Below are positions 1-7,693 of a stretch of DNA of 35,016 nucleotides, in pieces. Every line of letters starts with the position of its first letter. Within the stretch, counting starts at the first letter, position 1. The DNA comes from Saprospiraceae bacterium (lineage in GTDB: Bacteria > Bacteroidota > Bacteroidia > Chitinophagales > Saprospiraceae), in assembly GCA_019634045.1 (NCBI GenBank), contig JAHQWA010000063.1, positions 1 through 35,016 on the forward strand, in the 5' to 3' direction. The position numbers and the translations under genes are program-made. Below the pieces are notes generated by a model. The model was not told the DNA's origin. It did not search any database and was given only the letters and a program-made list of their open reading frames with translations.

Positions 1-144
1 ATTAAAGATAACTGGAAAATAAAAGCGCAATATCAAGACATGGCCATACTCGACGCATTTGCACCCATTACTCGCAATGCACTGTTCGATAGAGTGGCTC
101 CCCTAATGCAATGGAAAAACATCAAAGGCCAAAATGAAGCATAG
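1..144 (+). CDS. C-terminal end of an unidentified protein (partial)
   Basis: Frame 1 is open from the first base to a TAG at 142-144 and gives 47 residues ending in KGQNEA. The other two plus frames stop within the first 21 bases. The composition is mixed and protein-like (AILDAFAPITRNALFDRVAP), not low complexity. The start lies outside the window and no family is recognised. An open frame of this length can arise by chance, so the call rests on composition and on the terminator-like hairpin about 95 bases after the stop. Confidence 0.45.
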   Translation: MKDNWKIKAQYQDMAILDAFAPITRNALFDRVAPLMQWKNIKGQNEA

Positions 145-237
145 AACTTCCCTTATCAGACTCCTGTTGCAACGACTTACTTCCCTTTAATCGTGACTTT
201 TCAAACTCACTTTTGCCTAAGATTGACTTTTTTTGAG

Positions 238-259
238 AAAAAAGCGGATTGCTTTTTTT
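238..259 (+). terminator. Hairpin terminator after the first partial gene
   Basis: A perfect 8-base stem, AAAAAAGC (238-245) and GCTTTTTT (251-258), encloses the loop GGATT and ends in a T run. It is A/T-rich, so the stem is weak, but the shape and position suit the end of the partial gene at 1-144. Confidence 0.5.
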
Positions 260-414
260 CAATATGCAATATTGAAACGGGTTTTTATTTTCAGTTTTGA
301 CAAATAAATATGTTTTCTAATCATTGATTATCAAATGATTATATTTAAAATATTCGGAGATTCGACTACAGTGATTCTTTAAATTGTACTATTTAAATGA
401 AAAAAGGAAAGCGA

Positions 415-560
415 TATTTGTGATGTGATTAGGTGGACAGTAATTATGGTGCTTTTTCACCGAACATCACAATAGAGATGTAAAAGACATCTTTACTACT
501 AACAAATTATAGTCCAAAAAAAATGCAGGCCCTGTAAAAAGGGTGCCTGCAGATTTTGAA
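415..560. ncRNA. Candidate structured RNA between the first gene and rpe
   Basis: There is no convincing reading frame here, but nested complementarity is dense. TTGTGATGT (418-426) pairs perfectly with ACATCACAA (464-472). Inside that, GGTG (448-451) pairs with CACC (458-461). AGATGT (476-481) pairs with ACATCT (487-492). The block ends with TGCAGGC (524-530) pairing with GCCTGCA (545-551), flanked by a long A run on the left (a T run on the minus strand) and by GATTTT on the right. This could be a small RNA on either strand or simply a structured untranslated region. No known RNA family was recognised. Confidence 0.3.
524..556. terminator. GC-rich hairpin, stronger as a minus-strand terminator
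   Basis: The 7-base arms TGCAGGC and GCCTGCA enclose an inner CCT/AGG pairing. On the minus strand the hairpin is followed by eight T residues, and on the plus strand only by GATTTT. No minus-strand gene is visible to its right before rpe, so either a short unannotated minus transcript ends here or the hairpin serves plus-strand transcripts. Confidence 0.5.
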
Positions 561-598
561 TTCATTCAGACAAAGTTCTGTTTCAGATAAAGATTTTT

Positions 599-624
599 GG
601 ATATCGAAGGATATCCTTTTTTGG
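599..624 (+). terminator. Intrinsic terminator (GGATATC/GATATCC)
   Basis: GGATATC and GATATCC form a perfect 7-base stem with the loop GAAG, followed at once by six T residues. It is the second of three hairpins within about 165 bases upstream of rpe. Confidence 0.6.
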
Positions 625-653
625 TATGTAGATAGCCTCTCAAAGCTCTTTAG

Positions 654-685
654 AAAACCGGTTAGTTCCTAGCCGGTTTTTTTTA
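654..685 (+). terminator. Intrinsic terminator immediately before the rpe promoter
   Basis: AAAACCGG and CCGGTTTT form a perfect 8-base stem with an 11-base loop, continuing into eight T residues. The T run merges into the rpe -7 element at 684-691, so the end of one transcript and the start of the next share bases. Confidence 0.65.
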
Positions 686-691
686 TCTTTG
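684..691 (+). promoter_or_regulatory. rpe promoter -7 element TATCTTTG
   Basis: TATCTTTG matches the Bacteroidota sigma-A -7 consensus TAnnTTTG. The expected -33 position (about 661-665) reads GTTAG, only a partial match. The predicted start near 698 gives an untranslated leader of roughly 28 bases to the ATG at 727. Confidence 0.55.
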
Positions 692-726
692 CCCGAATTG
701 ATGCAAATATATTAATTTGTCGGCAA

Positions 727-1404
727 ATGAAAAAACATTTAGTTGCGCCATCCCTACTCGCCGCTAACTTTTCCCGTTTAGAAGATGATATAAAAGTGGT
801 CAATGAATCCAATGCAGATTGGTTTCATGTAGATATTATGGATGGTCACTTTGTTCCAAATATTTCTTTTGGCCCTATGATCGTGGAAGCCATCAAAAGG
901 AAGGCTGAGCGCCCCCTAGATGTACACCTGATGATCAGTCAGCCAGAGCGCTATATAGAGCGGTTTCGAGATGCTGGAGCTGATGTGATTACCGTCCACT
1001 ACGAAGCTTGTCCGCATCTACATCGCACGATTCAACAGATCAAGGAATCGGGAGCAAAGGCCGGTGTGGCCCTAAATCCGCATACGCCAGTACATTTACT
1101 CAAGGATGTCATTGAGGAGCTTGACTTGGTACTGATCATGTCCGTTAATCCGGGCTTTGGTGGCCAGAAGTTTATATATAATGCGCTGCTTAAAATTCGG
1201 GAAGTGAAGGATATGCTAATGAGCCGGAATGCGAAGGCGCTGATAGAGGTAGATGGCGGAGTAGGCTTACAGAATGCCCAAAAGATATTGGAAGCGGGAG
1301 TGGATGTACTAGTGGCGGGGAGTAGTGTCTTTAAGTCCGATAACCCTAGTCAAGCGATCCAACAACTCAAGGATATCGGCCATGAAGTTGGGAAAATGGT
1401 GTGA
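727..1404 (+). CDS. rpe: Ribulose-phosphate 3-epimerase
   Basis: A 225-residue protein, the usual length for this TIM-barrel enzyme, which interconverts D-ribulose 5-phosphate and D-xylulose 5-phosphate in the cytoplasmic pentose phosphate pathway. Visible signatures are APSLLAANFSRLE near the N terminus, the metal-binding HVDIMDGHFVPN (His34, Asp36), DVHLMI with His67, the phosphate-loop motif VNPGFGGQKF around residues 140-150, and the second catalytic acid in EVDGGVG. The ATG at 727 is the only start that keeps the conserved N terminus and sits about 30 bases behind a good TAnnTTTG box. Upstream hairpin terminators and the palindromic element downstream suggest a single-gene transcript. 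Confidence 0.97.
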   Translation: MKKHLVAPSLLAANFSRLEDDIKVVNESNADWFHVDIMDGHFVPNISFGPMIVEAIKRKAERPLDVHLMISQPERYIERFRDAGADVITVHYEACPHLHRTIQQIKESGAKAGVALNPHTPVHLLKDVIEELDLVLIMSVNPGFGGQKFIYNALLKIREVKDMLMSRNAKALIEVDGGVGLQNAQKILEAGVDVLVAGSSVFKSDNPSQAIQQLKDIGHEVGKMV

Positions 1405-1512
1405 TCTTGCCGGGGAACTGTATAGTAGAAAACGAATTGGTTACAATTCACCGGAGTTTTCCGCGGCGATAAAAATAGCTTTACTTTCTTTGCGTTTGAA
1501 TAGTTGTTCTTA

Positions 1513-1687
1513 GTGTTTGGCCATCGTACTTTGGTGGAAAATCGCCCCTTCCTGCCTGGCGGCAGGCCAGGTTTTGCTGATATTTCGTTGCGTCCCCTGA
1601 CCGTATCTTCCAGATATGGCCTGCGAAAAGCGCCTCGTCTCAGCAACAAAATGACGTTTTTCTCCTCCAAAAGCGAGCACCAAACAC
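1513..1687. repeat. Imperfect 175-base palindromic element with a nested GC-rich palindrome
   Basis: The outer arms GTGTTTGG (1513-1520) and CCAAACAC (1680-1687) match perfectly. Going inward the arms stay recognisably complementary (GTGGAAAA against the reverse of TTCTCCTCC; TTTTGCTGA against the reverse of CAGCAACAAAA) down to a central stem CCGTATCT-TCC-AGATATGG (1601-1619). The left arm is about 20 bases longer, and the surplus equals the self-complementary tract at 1551-1571. The element separates rpe from the TonB receptor. It resembles a degenerate miniature inverted-repeat or REP-type element. Short open frames inside it on both strands are by-products of the palindrome. Confidence 0.5.
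1551..1571. repeat. GC-rich palindrome CCTGCC-TGGC-GGCAGG
   Basis: CCTGCC (1551-1556) pairs with GGCAGG (1561-1566), and alternatively CCTGG (1555-1559) pairs with CCAGG (1567-1571). A TTTT run follows, so it could also act as a terminator. It looks inserted into the left arm of the larger palindromic element. Confidence 0.55.
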
Positions 1688-1730
1688 GAACTTAGCCTTA
1701 GTAGCTCTACGCATTTATAAATACGGATGG

Positions 1731-4259
1731 ATGAGATTTTGGACCAGTACCCTAGTATGTTTGCTTTTTACCCAGTGGATGTTTGCTCAAAGTACCGCTA
1801 ATATTGACGGTACGGTAAAGGATGAAAATGGCGCTCCAATTGAATTTGTAACCGTTTACCTGGATAGTACCAGTATTGCTACTGAAACTGCACAGAACGG
1901 TCGTTACAGTATAGCCATACCTGCCAATCAAAGAATCGTTTTAGTTTTTTCTCGCATTGGTTTCAAAGAAGCGCGCACGGAAATTTCACCTATGCCTGCG
2001 AGGAGTTCCCGTCAAGTAGATGTAACCCTAGTACCTAGTAATTCAGAGATAGAAGTTGTAGTAAAAGAAAGTAAAATTCAAGATGCTGGAATCATTCGGG
2101 AAGGGGTGGAGCAAATCAAGTTATTGCCATCAACTACGGGTAACCTAGAAAGTGCCTTACCTCATATCGCGCTGGGGACGAGTGGAGGTACCGGCGGGGA
2201 GTTGAGTTCACAATACAACGTGAGAGGAGGGAACTATGATGAAAATCTGGTCTATGTCAATGACTTTGAGATCTACCGCCCGCAATTAATTCGAGCGGGG
2301 CAACAAGAAGGATTGACCTTCCCTAATATTGACCTCATCCGTGATTTGTCTTTCTCTTCCGGTGGATTTGCTTCTAAGTATGGGGACAAGTTATCCTCTG
2401 TGCTAGATGTGAAGTATAAGCGCCCGGATAGCTTGCGAGCTTCTTTGAGTATGAGTTTCTTGGGTGGTTCTGCGCATGTAGAAGGAAGTACCAGTCTGGG
2501 CAGTGATTCCTACCGGAAATTGCGATATCTAGTTGGAGCCCGTTACAAGACGACACAATACCTACTGGGGACTTTGGATGTGAACGGAGAATATACTACA
2601 GACTTCTCTGATATTCAGGCCTATGTTACGTATGATCTTAGCCGAGATCTGCAGTTAGGCGTGATGGGAAACATCAATCGCAGTGTTTATCAGTTGATTC
2701 CCCAAGATCGAAGCACGGCTCAGGGCTTGATTAGTTTTGCATTGGAGTTATTCTCTGTGTTTGAAGGGCAAGAAGTAGATTATTTCACTACTCAAATGGG
2801 AGGCGTATCACTGACCTACATTCCTGACCGTGATCGCAACCCCTACTATTTAAAATTACTGGCTTCTCGTTTTCAAAGTGATGAGAACGAGCGGATTGAT
2901 ATTATTGGTGATTACAGCTTACGTCAAATCGAATCTGATTTAGGAAGTAGCAATTTTGGCGAGGTACTAGCCGAATTAGGTACAGGAACGCAGCATCAGT
3001 TTATTCGTAACTTTCTTGATATCCGCTTGACTAATGTGGAGCACAAAGGGGGAATCGAATTGCAGTTGGATCCCGATGATCCAGAGGTGACCAGTAGCCA
3101 TTTTATTCAGTACGGAGCTAAATATCAACGGGAAGAGATTGATGATTGGATCAACGAGTGGGAGCGACTGGATTCGGCTGGCTATTCCCTGCCCTACAAT
3201 GATGATGCCGTGGAAGTTTTTACTGTCCTAAAAACTCGAAACCGCCTAAATTCCAATCGATTCAATGGTTATGTCCAGGAAACCTTTACCTGGCGAAAAG
3301 AAAGCGTAGCCGAAATGCAGTTGACTGCTGGTGTGCGTGCTTCCTACTGGGATCTTAATAAAGAATTCCTGATCGCCCCTAGAGGGCAATTTTTGTATAA
3401 ACCCCTTGGTGGAGACGGTGATGTCTCTTATCGCCTTGCGGGAGGATTGTACTTCCAACCTCCTTTCTATCGGGAGATGAGGGGCTTTGACGGGATTGTG
3501 AATACCGACCTTCGGTCTCAAAAATCCGCTCATATCGTAGCAGGGATGACCTATGATTTCTATATGGGCAAGCGGAACCCTAAGAAGTTTAGATTTATCG
3601 CCGAGGCGTACTACAAATCGCTCTGGGATATGGTGCCGTATGAAATCGAAAATGTCCGTATCCGATATTACGCAAACAATGATGCTAGTGGCTATGTTAC
3701 TGGGATCGACTTTCGGTTAAATGGCGAATTTGTGCCAGATGCTGAATCTTGGATCAATCTCTCCTTTTTGAGGGCACGCGAGCGCCTGAATGGTGTACAG
3801 CACAGAGGGTTTGAAGGAAATACTAGAGAGGCTGTATCCGTTAATGATGTCTCCCGCCCAACCGATCAATTTATGACGATGTCGATGTTCTTTCAGGATT
3901 ATCTACGAAAGAATAAGAACGTTAAAATGCATTTGAATTTTACTTTAGGGACCGGCCTGCCTTTTGGCATCCCGAATAATAACGTAGACTTGCGAAATCC
4001 CTATCGCTATGCGGCTTACCATAGAGTTGATATCGGGTTTTCGGTGCTGCTATGGGATCAGGCACGACGCAATCGACGTCCTAAGCACTTCCTTAGTTTC
4101 ACTAGAAATACCTGGTTAAGTTTAGAGGTATTCAACCTCATGCAGGTGCAGAATCAAGCCAGTAATACCTGGATCAAAACGATTCTGGAGCAGCAGTATG
4201 CGATTCCAAATTTCTTAACCTCCAGAAGGATCAACCTTCGTCTAAGAATGGATTTTTAA
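1731..4259 (+). CDS. TonB-dependent receptor with carboxypeptidase-regulatory domain
   Basis: 842 residues, an outer-membrane active-transport or surface receptor. Residues 1-20 form a signal peptide ending in MFAQ. Residues about 22-110 are a carboxypeptidase-regulatory-like beta-sandwich (IDGTVKDENGAPIEFVTVYL, then the RIGFKE segment), the usual N-terminal extension in Bacteroidota receptors. A plug domain follows at about 115-230 (LPSTTGNLESALPHIAL, YNVRGGNYDENLVYVNDFEI, FSSGGFASKYGDKLSSVLDV), then a barrel with alternating aromatic strands that ends in a terminal Phe (LRLRMDF), as expected for BAM-dependent insertion. No STN domain and no SusD-like partner are present, so this is probably not a polysaccharide-utilisation locus. 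The substrate cannot be inferred. The gene stands alone between the palindromic element and a hairpin terminator. Confidence 0.9.
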   Translation: MRFWTSTLVCLLFTQWMFAQSTANIDGTVKDENGAPIEFVTVYLDSTSIATETAQNGRYSIAIPANQRIVLVFSRIGFKEARTEISPMPARSSRQVDVTLVPSNSEIEVVVKESKIQDAGIIREGVEQIKLLPSTTGNLESALPHIALGTSGGTGGELSSQYNVRGGNYDENLVYVNDFEIYRPQLIRAGQQEGLTFPNIDLIRDLSFSSGGFASKYGDKLSSVLDVKYKRPDSLRASLSMSFLGGSAHVEGSTSLGSDSYRKLRYLVGARYKTTQYLLGTLDVNGEYTTDFSDIQAYVTYDLSRDLQLGVMGNINRSVYQLIPQDRSTAQGLISFALELFSVFEGQEVDYFTTQMGGVSLTYIPDRDRNPYYLKLLASRFQSDENERIDIIGDYSLRQIESDLGSSNFGEVLAELGTGTQHQFIRNFLDIRLTNVEHKGGIELQLDPDDPEVTSSHFIQYGAKYQREEIDDWINEWERLDSAGYSLPYNDDAVEVFTVLKTRNRLNSNRFNGYVQETFTWRKESVAEMQLTAGVRASYWDLNKEFLIAPRGQFLYKPLGGDGDVSYRLAGGLYFQPPFYREMRGFDGIVNTDLRSQKSAHIVAGMTYDFYMGKRNPKKFRFIAEAYYKSLWDMVPYEIENVRIRYYANNDASGYVTGIDFRLNGEFVPDAESWINLSFLRARERLNGVQHRGFEGNTREAVSVNDVSRPTDQFMTMSMFFQDYLRKNKNVKMHLNFTLGTGLPFGIPNNNVDLRNPYRYAAYHRVDIGFSVLLWDQARRNRRPKHFLSFTRNTWLSLEVFNLMQVQNQASNTWIKTILEQQYAIPNFLTSRRINLRLRMDF

Positions 4260-4290
4260 AGAGGGGTGCTAACTTGATGGATCAAATCTA

Positions 4291-4315
4291 GGTGGATGAC
4301 TACAAATTGTCCACC
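4291..4315. other. Small hairpin downstream of the TonB receptor
   Basis: GGTGGA (4291-4296) pairs with TCCACC (4310-4315) around a 13-base loop, about 30 bases after the receptor stop codon. There is no T run, so it may be a transcript-end stabiliser. Confidence 0.3.
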
Positions 4316-4329
4316 AAATCCTTTACTTT

Positions 4330-4353
4330 CAATGCCTCAGGAGGCACTGTTTT
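4330..4353 (+). terminator. Probable terminator of the TonB receptor gene
   Basis: TGCCT (4333-4337) pairs with AGGCA (4342-4346) around the loop CAGG, extended by a CA/TG pairing with one mismatch, and is followed by GTTTTAAA. The stem is short, so confidence is moderate. Confidence 0.4.
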
Positions 4354-4462
4354 AAATCAGTTCTAATTCTCGAAAATGACACTAGGGACGTTGGCTTGTT
4401 CCATCCTCAGAGAAAACGCACACAACATTCAGGACTTCAGACTACTCACTAAACTCTAGAAA

Positions 4463-4612
4463 ATGGCTGCTGACCGGAAATCTGGTAGATGGACATGGCT
4501 TTGGGTATTGATACTTTTGTTCATGGTATTTACCGCTTTGCTATCGACCTTTGGTGTGCATCTTTTTGAAAAAACAGAACAGGTGGAAATCATAGATAGA
4601 CCACATCAATAG
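4463..4612 (+). CDS. Small single-pass membrane protein (49 aa)
   Basis: An ATG at 4463 opens a 49-codon frame ending in TAG at 4610-4612. The N terminus is short and basic (MAADRKSGRW). It is followed by one continuous hydrophobic helix at about residues 12-31 (LWVLILLFMVFTALLSTFG) and a polar tail (EKTEQVEIIDRPHQ). This basic-helix-polar order is typical of a real single-span peptide, and it lies between two hydrophobic-protein genes. No family is recognised. Confidence 0.4.
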   Translation: MAADRKSGRWTWLWVLILLFMVFTALLSTFGVHLFEKTEQVEIIDRPHQ

Positions 4613-4746
4613 CTGAGCGAGTAGGGGCTAAGGCCTTTTATTTCATCCTTTGATCAGAAAGCGTGATCTTTCCTTTGGTCAAATGAAGGAGGGAATGACT
4701 TGTGCTTGTTTGGCTATCATTGTTGAAAACTCATAAATATACTATC

Positions 4747-5142
4747 ATGAAAAGATTCATGTATTTGCTCTTTTGTAGTGCTTTTCTCTTGTTGATGCCT
4801 ACAGAAGGAGGGGCTTATTTTGTACATCCAGCCAAAGATGCGATCGAAATCGATGCTAAGACGCAGAAGAAATTAGAAAAAGCAAAGCGGAAGGAAGCGA
4901 AAGTGAAAAAGCGGATGGACAAATTGGAAAAGAAATTAGAGAAGAAAGGGATCAAAGTCAAAAGGGAGGTTTGGGATGATACGCGCTTCCGATATGGGGT
5001 TTTGTTGTTGGGAGCGGCCATTGTACTAGGCATTTTGTCTGCCTTGTTAGCTGGTGTTGGAGTGATCAACTTTATTGCGGGAATTTTCGCCTTAGGCGGA
5101 ATTATCTTGATGATCTGGTCCCTGGTGGAATATTACGGATAG
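4747..5142 (+). CDS. Small exported or membrane protein with coiled coil and two C-terminal helices
   Basis: 131 residues from the ATG at 4747. A longer frame from 4702 exists, but only the 4747 start puts the signal sequence (MKRFMYLLFCSAFLLLM) at the N terminus. Residues about 35-68 are a very Lys/Glu-rich helix (KLEKAKRKEAKVKKRMDKLE), likely a coiled coil. Two hydrophobic helices follow (VLLLGAAIVLGILSALLAGV and IAGIFALGGIILMIWSLV). Short proteins of this layout are common in Bacteroidota and generally uncharacterised. A hairpin terminator follows directly. Confidence 0.75.
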   Translation: MKRFMYLLFCSAFLLLMPTEGGAYFVHPAKDAIEIDAKTQKKLEKAKRKEAKVKKRMDKLEKKLEKKGIKVKREVWDDTRFRYGVLLLGAAIVLGILSALLAGVGVINFIAGIFALGGIILMIWSLVEYYG

Positions 5143-5157
5143 CTATTATCCACAAAT

Positions 5158-5220
5158 AAAAAGCGCCTGTCGAAGCTTCTGGATCGTTTACTAAAACATC
5201 AGCTTGGGCAGGCGCTTTCT
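5158..5220. terminator. Bidirectional terminator between convergent genes
   Basis: AAAGCGCCTG (5160-5169) pairs with CAGGCGCTTT (5209-5218), giving a perfect 10-base stem with a 39-base loop. A/T tracts lie outside both arms. It sits between the small membrane protein and the convergent START-like gene and can serve both. Confidence 0.65.
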
Positions 5221-5245
5221 GTATATATGCATCGTTTGAGGCTGT

Positions 5246-5626
5246 TTAGCCTCCAGTTTCTTTCTTTAGAGCGTCCAACTGTGTGGCCCAAAGCTGCTTT
5301 TGATCATCTATCTCATCATCATCGCAAAAATCGGTCACCAACAAGATAGTTTCTCCCGTCACAGGAGATTTTTCGATCTTAAATTCCAAATACTCCTCCT
5401 CATCGTCGGCATCTTCCCACTTGAATCGGATTAATTCATCTTCGATATCTTCCACCAACTCAGCTACTTCTTCGCTACCTTCCCATACGAAAGTAAACGT
5501 ATCGTCCTGGATGTCAACTTCATCACAGAACCAACGAATCAAGCGGGATGGCGTGGTAAAGAACTGATATAGGATGGACGGTGACGCCCGAAAGATGAAT
5601 TCTAAGCTAAATTTTACTCTTTCCAT
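5246..5626 (-). CDS. START-like (SRPBCC superfamily) domain protein
   Basis: 126 residues, highly acidic. The N terminus KFSLEFIFRASPSILYQFFTTPSRLIRWFCDEV is the opening strand-helix of a helix-grip fold as in AHSA1/START proteins. It continues with strand segments TFTFVWEGSEEVAELV and FKWEDADDEEEYLEFKIE, and a C-terminal helix QLWATQLDALKKE that would cover the ligand cavity. Short stand-alone proteins of this kind are widespread in Bacteroidota without an assigned ligand. No signal peptide is seen, so it is cytoplasmic. It is transcribed away from the sigma-factor gene. Confidence 0.8.
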   Translation of the reverse strand: MERVKFSLEFIFRASPSILYQFFTTPSRLIRWFCDEVDIQDDTFTFVWEGSEEVAELVEDIEDELIRFKWEDADDEEEYLEFKIEKSPVTGETILLVTDFCDDDEIDDQKQLWATQLDALKKETGG

Positions 5627-6140
5627 AATGGAATTTGTTATTCAAGATGACTTCAGTGGTGAGTGGATCAAAACTTTTGTTTACTCTTGATTACCGAAGT
5701 GAATTTCCTTCAAAAGGACTATATATCAGCAATTTAGGAGTCGTCCCCACAATAAAAAGGAAAAAAATGATTTTTCCAAATTAATTTTTGTGGAAAGGGA
5801 TCAGCGCCTGATGAGGATGTTGCAATTGCGCAATCCAGGTGATGAAGCGCAAATCCAGAACTTTTCATATATCTGGATTGTTAGTGTTTTCTGTACCACC
5901 TAATACTTGACTGGCATGTTAATTTAGCGTAACTTTGCGACCGGAAAACTTTGAACAAACCCATACATTTGCTTTAATGTTGACAAGTAAATCAAAAACT
6001 AATTTAGAATCGCATTTCTTCTATTAAAGCAGTCCCAGGTTAAAATACCTATCCCAACTCTTTCCGTTAACAATTGCCAGAAAACCAGAAACGACACCAG
6101 ACAAAATACGTTAACAATAAATTATAAAGCACATTAATAG
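5627..6140. other. 514-base intergenic region upstream of the primary sigma factor gene
   Basis: There is no coding frame worth calling. It holds the sigma-factor promoter (5907-5937), a leader of about 195 bases, and a perfect 8-base hairpin AATCCAGA (5853-5860) / TCTGGATT (5873-5880) just upstream of the promoter. The long leader could allow post-transcriptional control of the sigma factor, but no known riboswitch is recognised. Confidence 0.5.
5907..5937 (+). promoter_or_regulatory. Promoter of the primary sigma factor gene
   Basis: TTGA (5907-5910), a 19-base spacer and TAACTTTG (5930-5937) give an essentially ideal Bacteroidota sigma-A promoter. Transcription should start near 5944. Confidence 0.7.
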
Positions 6141-7010
6141 ATGAGACAGCTTAAGATCACGAAGTCTATTACGAATAGAGAGAGCCAATCACTTGAGAAG
6201 TATCTACAGGAAATCGGGAAAGTGGATCTTTTGACGCCAGAGGAGGAAGTGGAACTCGCCAAACGAATCAAGCAAGGTGATCAAGCTGCCCTAGAAAAAT
6301 TGACTAAAGCCAATTTGCGTTTCGTAGTTTCAGTGGCTAAGCAATATCAAAATCAAGGCCTTTCTTTAAGTGATTTGATCAATGAAGGAAACTTGGGTTT
6401 GATTAAAGCCGCACAGCGTTTCGATGAAACCAGAGGATTTAAATTCATTTCTTATGCCGTTTGGTGGATCCGACAGTCGATCCTTCAGGCATTGGCCGAA
6501 CAGTCTCGTATTGTCCGTCTTCCTTTGAATAAGGTGGGATCTTTGAATAAGATCAATAAAGCTTTTTCAGAGCTAGAACAAGAATACGAGCGGGAGCCAT
6601 CTCCAGAGGAGTTAGCGGAAATGCTGGATATCCCCACGGAGGAAGTCGAAACCACTTTAGGTGTAGCTGCTCGCCACGTGTCCATGGATGCTCCTTTCGT
6701 TGAAGGTGAGGATAACTCATTGCTCGACGTTTTGGAAAATAATGCGACACCCGAGACGGATCAAGCATTGGAATACAACGAATCACTTCGTCGGGAGATT
6801 GAACGTTCCCTTGCTACTTTGACCGATCGCCAGTGCGACGTCATCAAATTATACTTCGGAATCGGTGTAGAGCATCCTATGTCTCTCGAAGATATTGGAG
6901 AGAAATTTGGTTTGACGCGAGAAAGGGTACGCCAAATTAAGGACAAAGCCATTAACAAATTAAGAAGTGCTAACCGAAGCAAATTGCTGAAGAATTATCT
7001 AGGCGCATAG
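6141..7010 (+). CDS. rpoD: RNA polymerase primary sigma factor (RpoD/SigA type)
   Basis: 289 residues, the short form usual in Bacteroidota, lacking the large region 1.1 and non-conserved insert of E. coli RpoD. Region 1.2 is [20 protein letters not shown]. Region 2 includes [40 protein letters not shown] and [19 protein letters not shown] (core binding and -7 recognition/melting). Region 3 includes [18 protein letters not shown]. Region 4 ends with [20 protein letters not shown] and a basic tail (-33 recognition). It directs RNA polymerase to housekeeping promoters. It is monocistronic, with its own consensus promoter, a long leader and a strong terminator. Confidence 0.95.
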   Translation: MRQLKITKSITNRESQSLEKYLQEIGKVDLLTPEEEVELAKRIKQGDQAALEKLTKANLRFVVSVAKQYQNQGLSLSDLINEGNLGLIKAAQRFDETRGFKFISYAVWWIRQSILQALAEQSRIVRLPLNKVGSLNKINKAFSELEQEYEREPSPEELAEMLDIPTEEVETTLGVAARHVSMDAPFVEGEDNSLLDVLENNATPETDQALEYNESLRREIERSLATLTDRQCDVIKLYFGIGVEHPMSLEDIGEKFGLTRERVRQIKDKAINKLRSANRSKLLKNYLGA

Positions 7011-7038
7011 CTTAACCTTTACAAGATAAAGCGACAAA

Positions 7039-7077
7039 GAAAAAAGTCGATCCAGTATCTGGATCGACTTTTTTCTT
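7039..7077. terminator. Strong bidirectional terminator (rpoD / Lrp)
   Basis: AGTCGATCCAG (7045-7055) and CTGGATCGACT (7059-7069) form a perfect 11-base stem with a 3-base loop. A runs on the left and T runs on the right make it a terminator on both strands, between the convergent sigma factor and Lrp genes. Confidence 0.85.
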
Positions 7078-7116
7078 TTACTTCAAAAACCAAACGGTGG
7101 CTGTGTGGCCTAATCG

Positions 7117-7608
7117 CTAGGTCGATTCCTCAACCACCTCTTCTGCATCAGCCTCCAGAATATGAATCGGACGATTAATACTTTCCTGCAAGGAGATGAA
7201 AGTTTCTGTTCGTTGGATGCCAGGAATCTTCTGAATTTTATCGTGCAGGACCTCTCTCAGATGACGGGTATCCTTGCAGATGATTTTAGCGAAGATATTA
7301 TATAAACCAGTCGTATAATGAGCACCTACGACCTCCGGTATTTTCTCTAATTCTCTGGATACATCATCGTACAAAGAACTCTTGTCCAAATAGATGCCCA
7401 AAAAGGCACTAATATCATAACCTAACTTAGCATGATCTACCACCAGGTGATACCCCTTTACGATTCCCGCCTCTGCTAGCTTGTTCATTCTTACGTGAAT
7501 CGTTCCTCCAGATACATAAAGCTGCTGTGCGATCTCTGTATAAGCTTTCTTTGCATTCTCCATCAGAATGGAAAGGATTTGCTTATCCAGTTTATCAATT
7601 TCTTTCAT
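7117..7608 (-). CDS. Lrp/AsnC-family transcriptional regulator
   Basis: 163 residues. Residues 1-55 are the winged-helix DNA-binding domain characteristic of the family (LDKQILSILMENAKKAYTEI, then VSGGTIHVRMNKLAEAGIVKGY). Residues about 60-145 are the ligand-binding RAM domain (AFLGIYLDK, VVGAHYTTGLYNIFAKIICKD, IPGIQRTETFISLQESINRPI). A 13-residue acidic tail (LEADAEEVVEEST) follows. Members respond to amino acids and usually assemble as octamers. Which ligand and which targets apply cannot be seen here. It has a near-perfect promoter 20-60 bases upstream. Confidence 0.93.
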   Translation of the reverse strand: MKEIDKLDKQILSILMENAKKAYTEIAQQLYVSGGTIHVRMNKLAEAGIVKGYHLVVDHAKLGYDISAFLGIYLDKSSLYDDVSRELEKIPEVVGAHYTTGLYNIFAKIICKDTRHLREVLHDKIQKIPGIQRTETFISLQESINRPIHILEADAEEVVEEST

Positions 7609-7634
7609 GCTGTATAGTTTTGAAAAATACTAAA

Positions 7635-7665
7635 CAAAGGTAGTTTTTGTTTTTTAATTATCAAA
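7635..7665 (-). promoter_or_regulatory. Promoter of the Lrp-family gene
   Basis: Read on the minus strand: TTTG (7665-7662), a 19-base spacer, then TACCTTTG (7642-7635), matching TTTG-N19-TAnnTTTG exactly. The expected start near 7628 leaves a leader of about 20 bases. Confidence 0.7.
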
Positions 7666-7693
7666 AAAGGCCTAGCTTGAGTTTTTATCTTTG

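Noticed and set aside
1350..1695. Open frames on both strands between rpe and the TonB receptor
   Set aside because: They lie over the 175-base palindromic element and the end of rpe. Their Arg/Pro/Gly-rich translations are explained by the palindrome.
1731..4259. Polysaccharide-utilisation locus
   Set aside because: The receptor has no SusD-like partner and no glycoside hydrolases nearby.
7686..7693. Plus-strand TATCTTTG box between the Lrp and S41 genes
   Set aside because: No -33 element at the right distance (the position reads AAAA), and it lies nearly 370 bases from the next plus-strand gene, where a better box exists.
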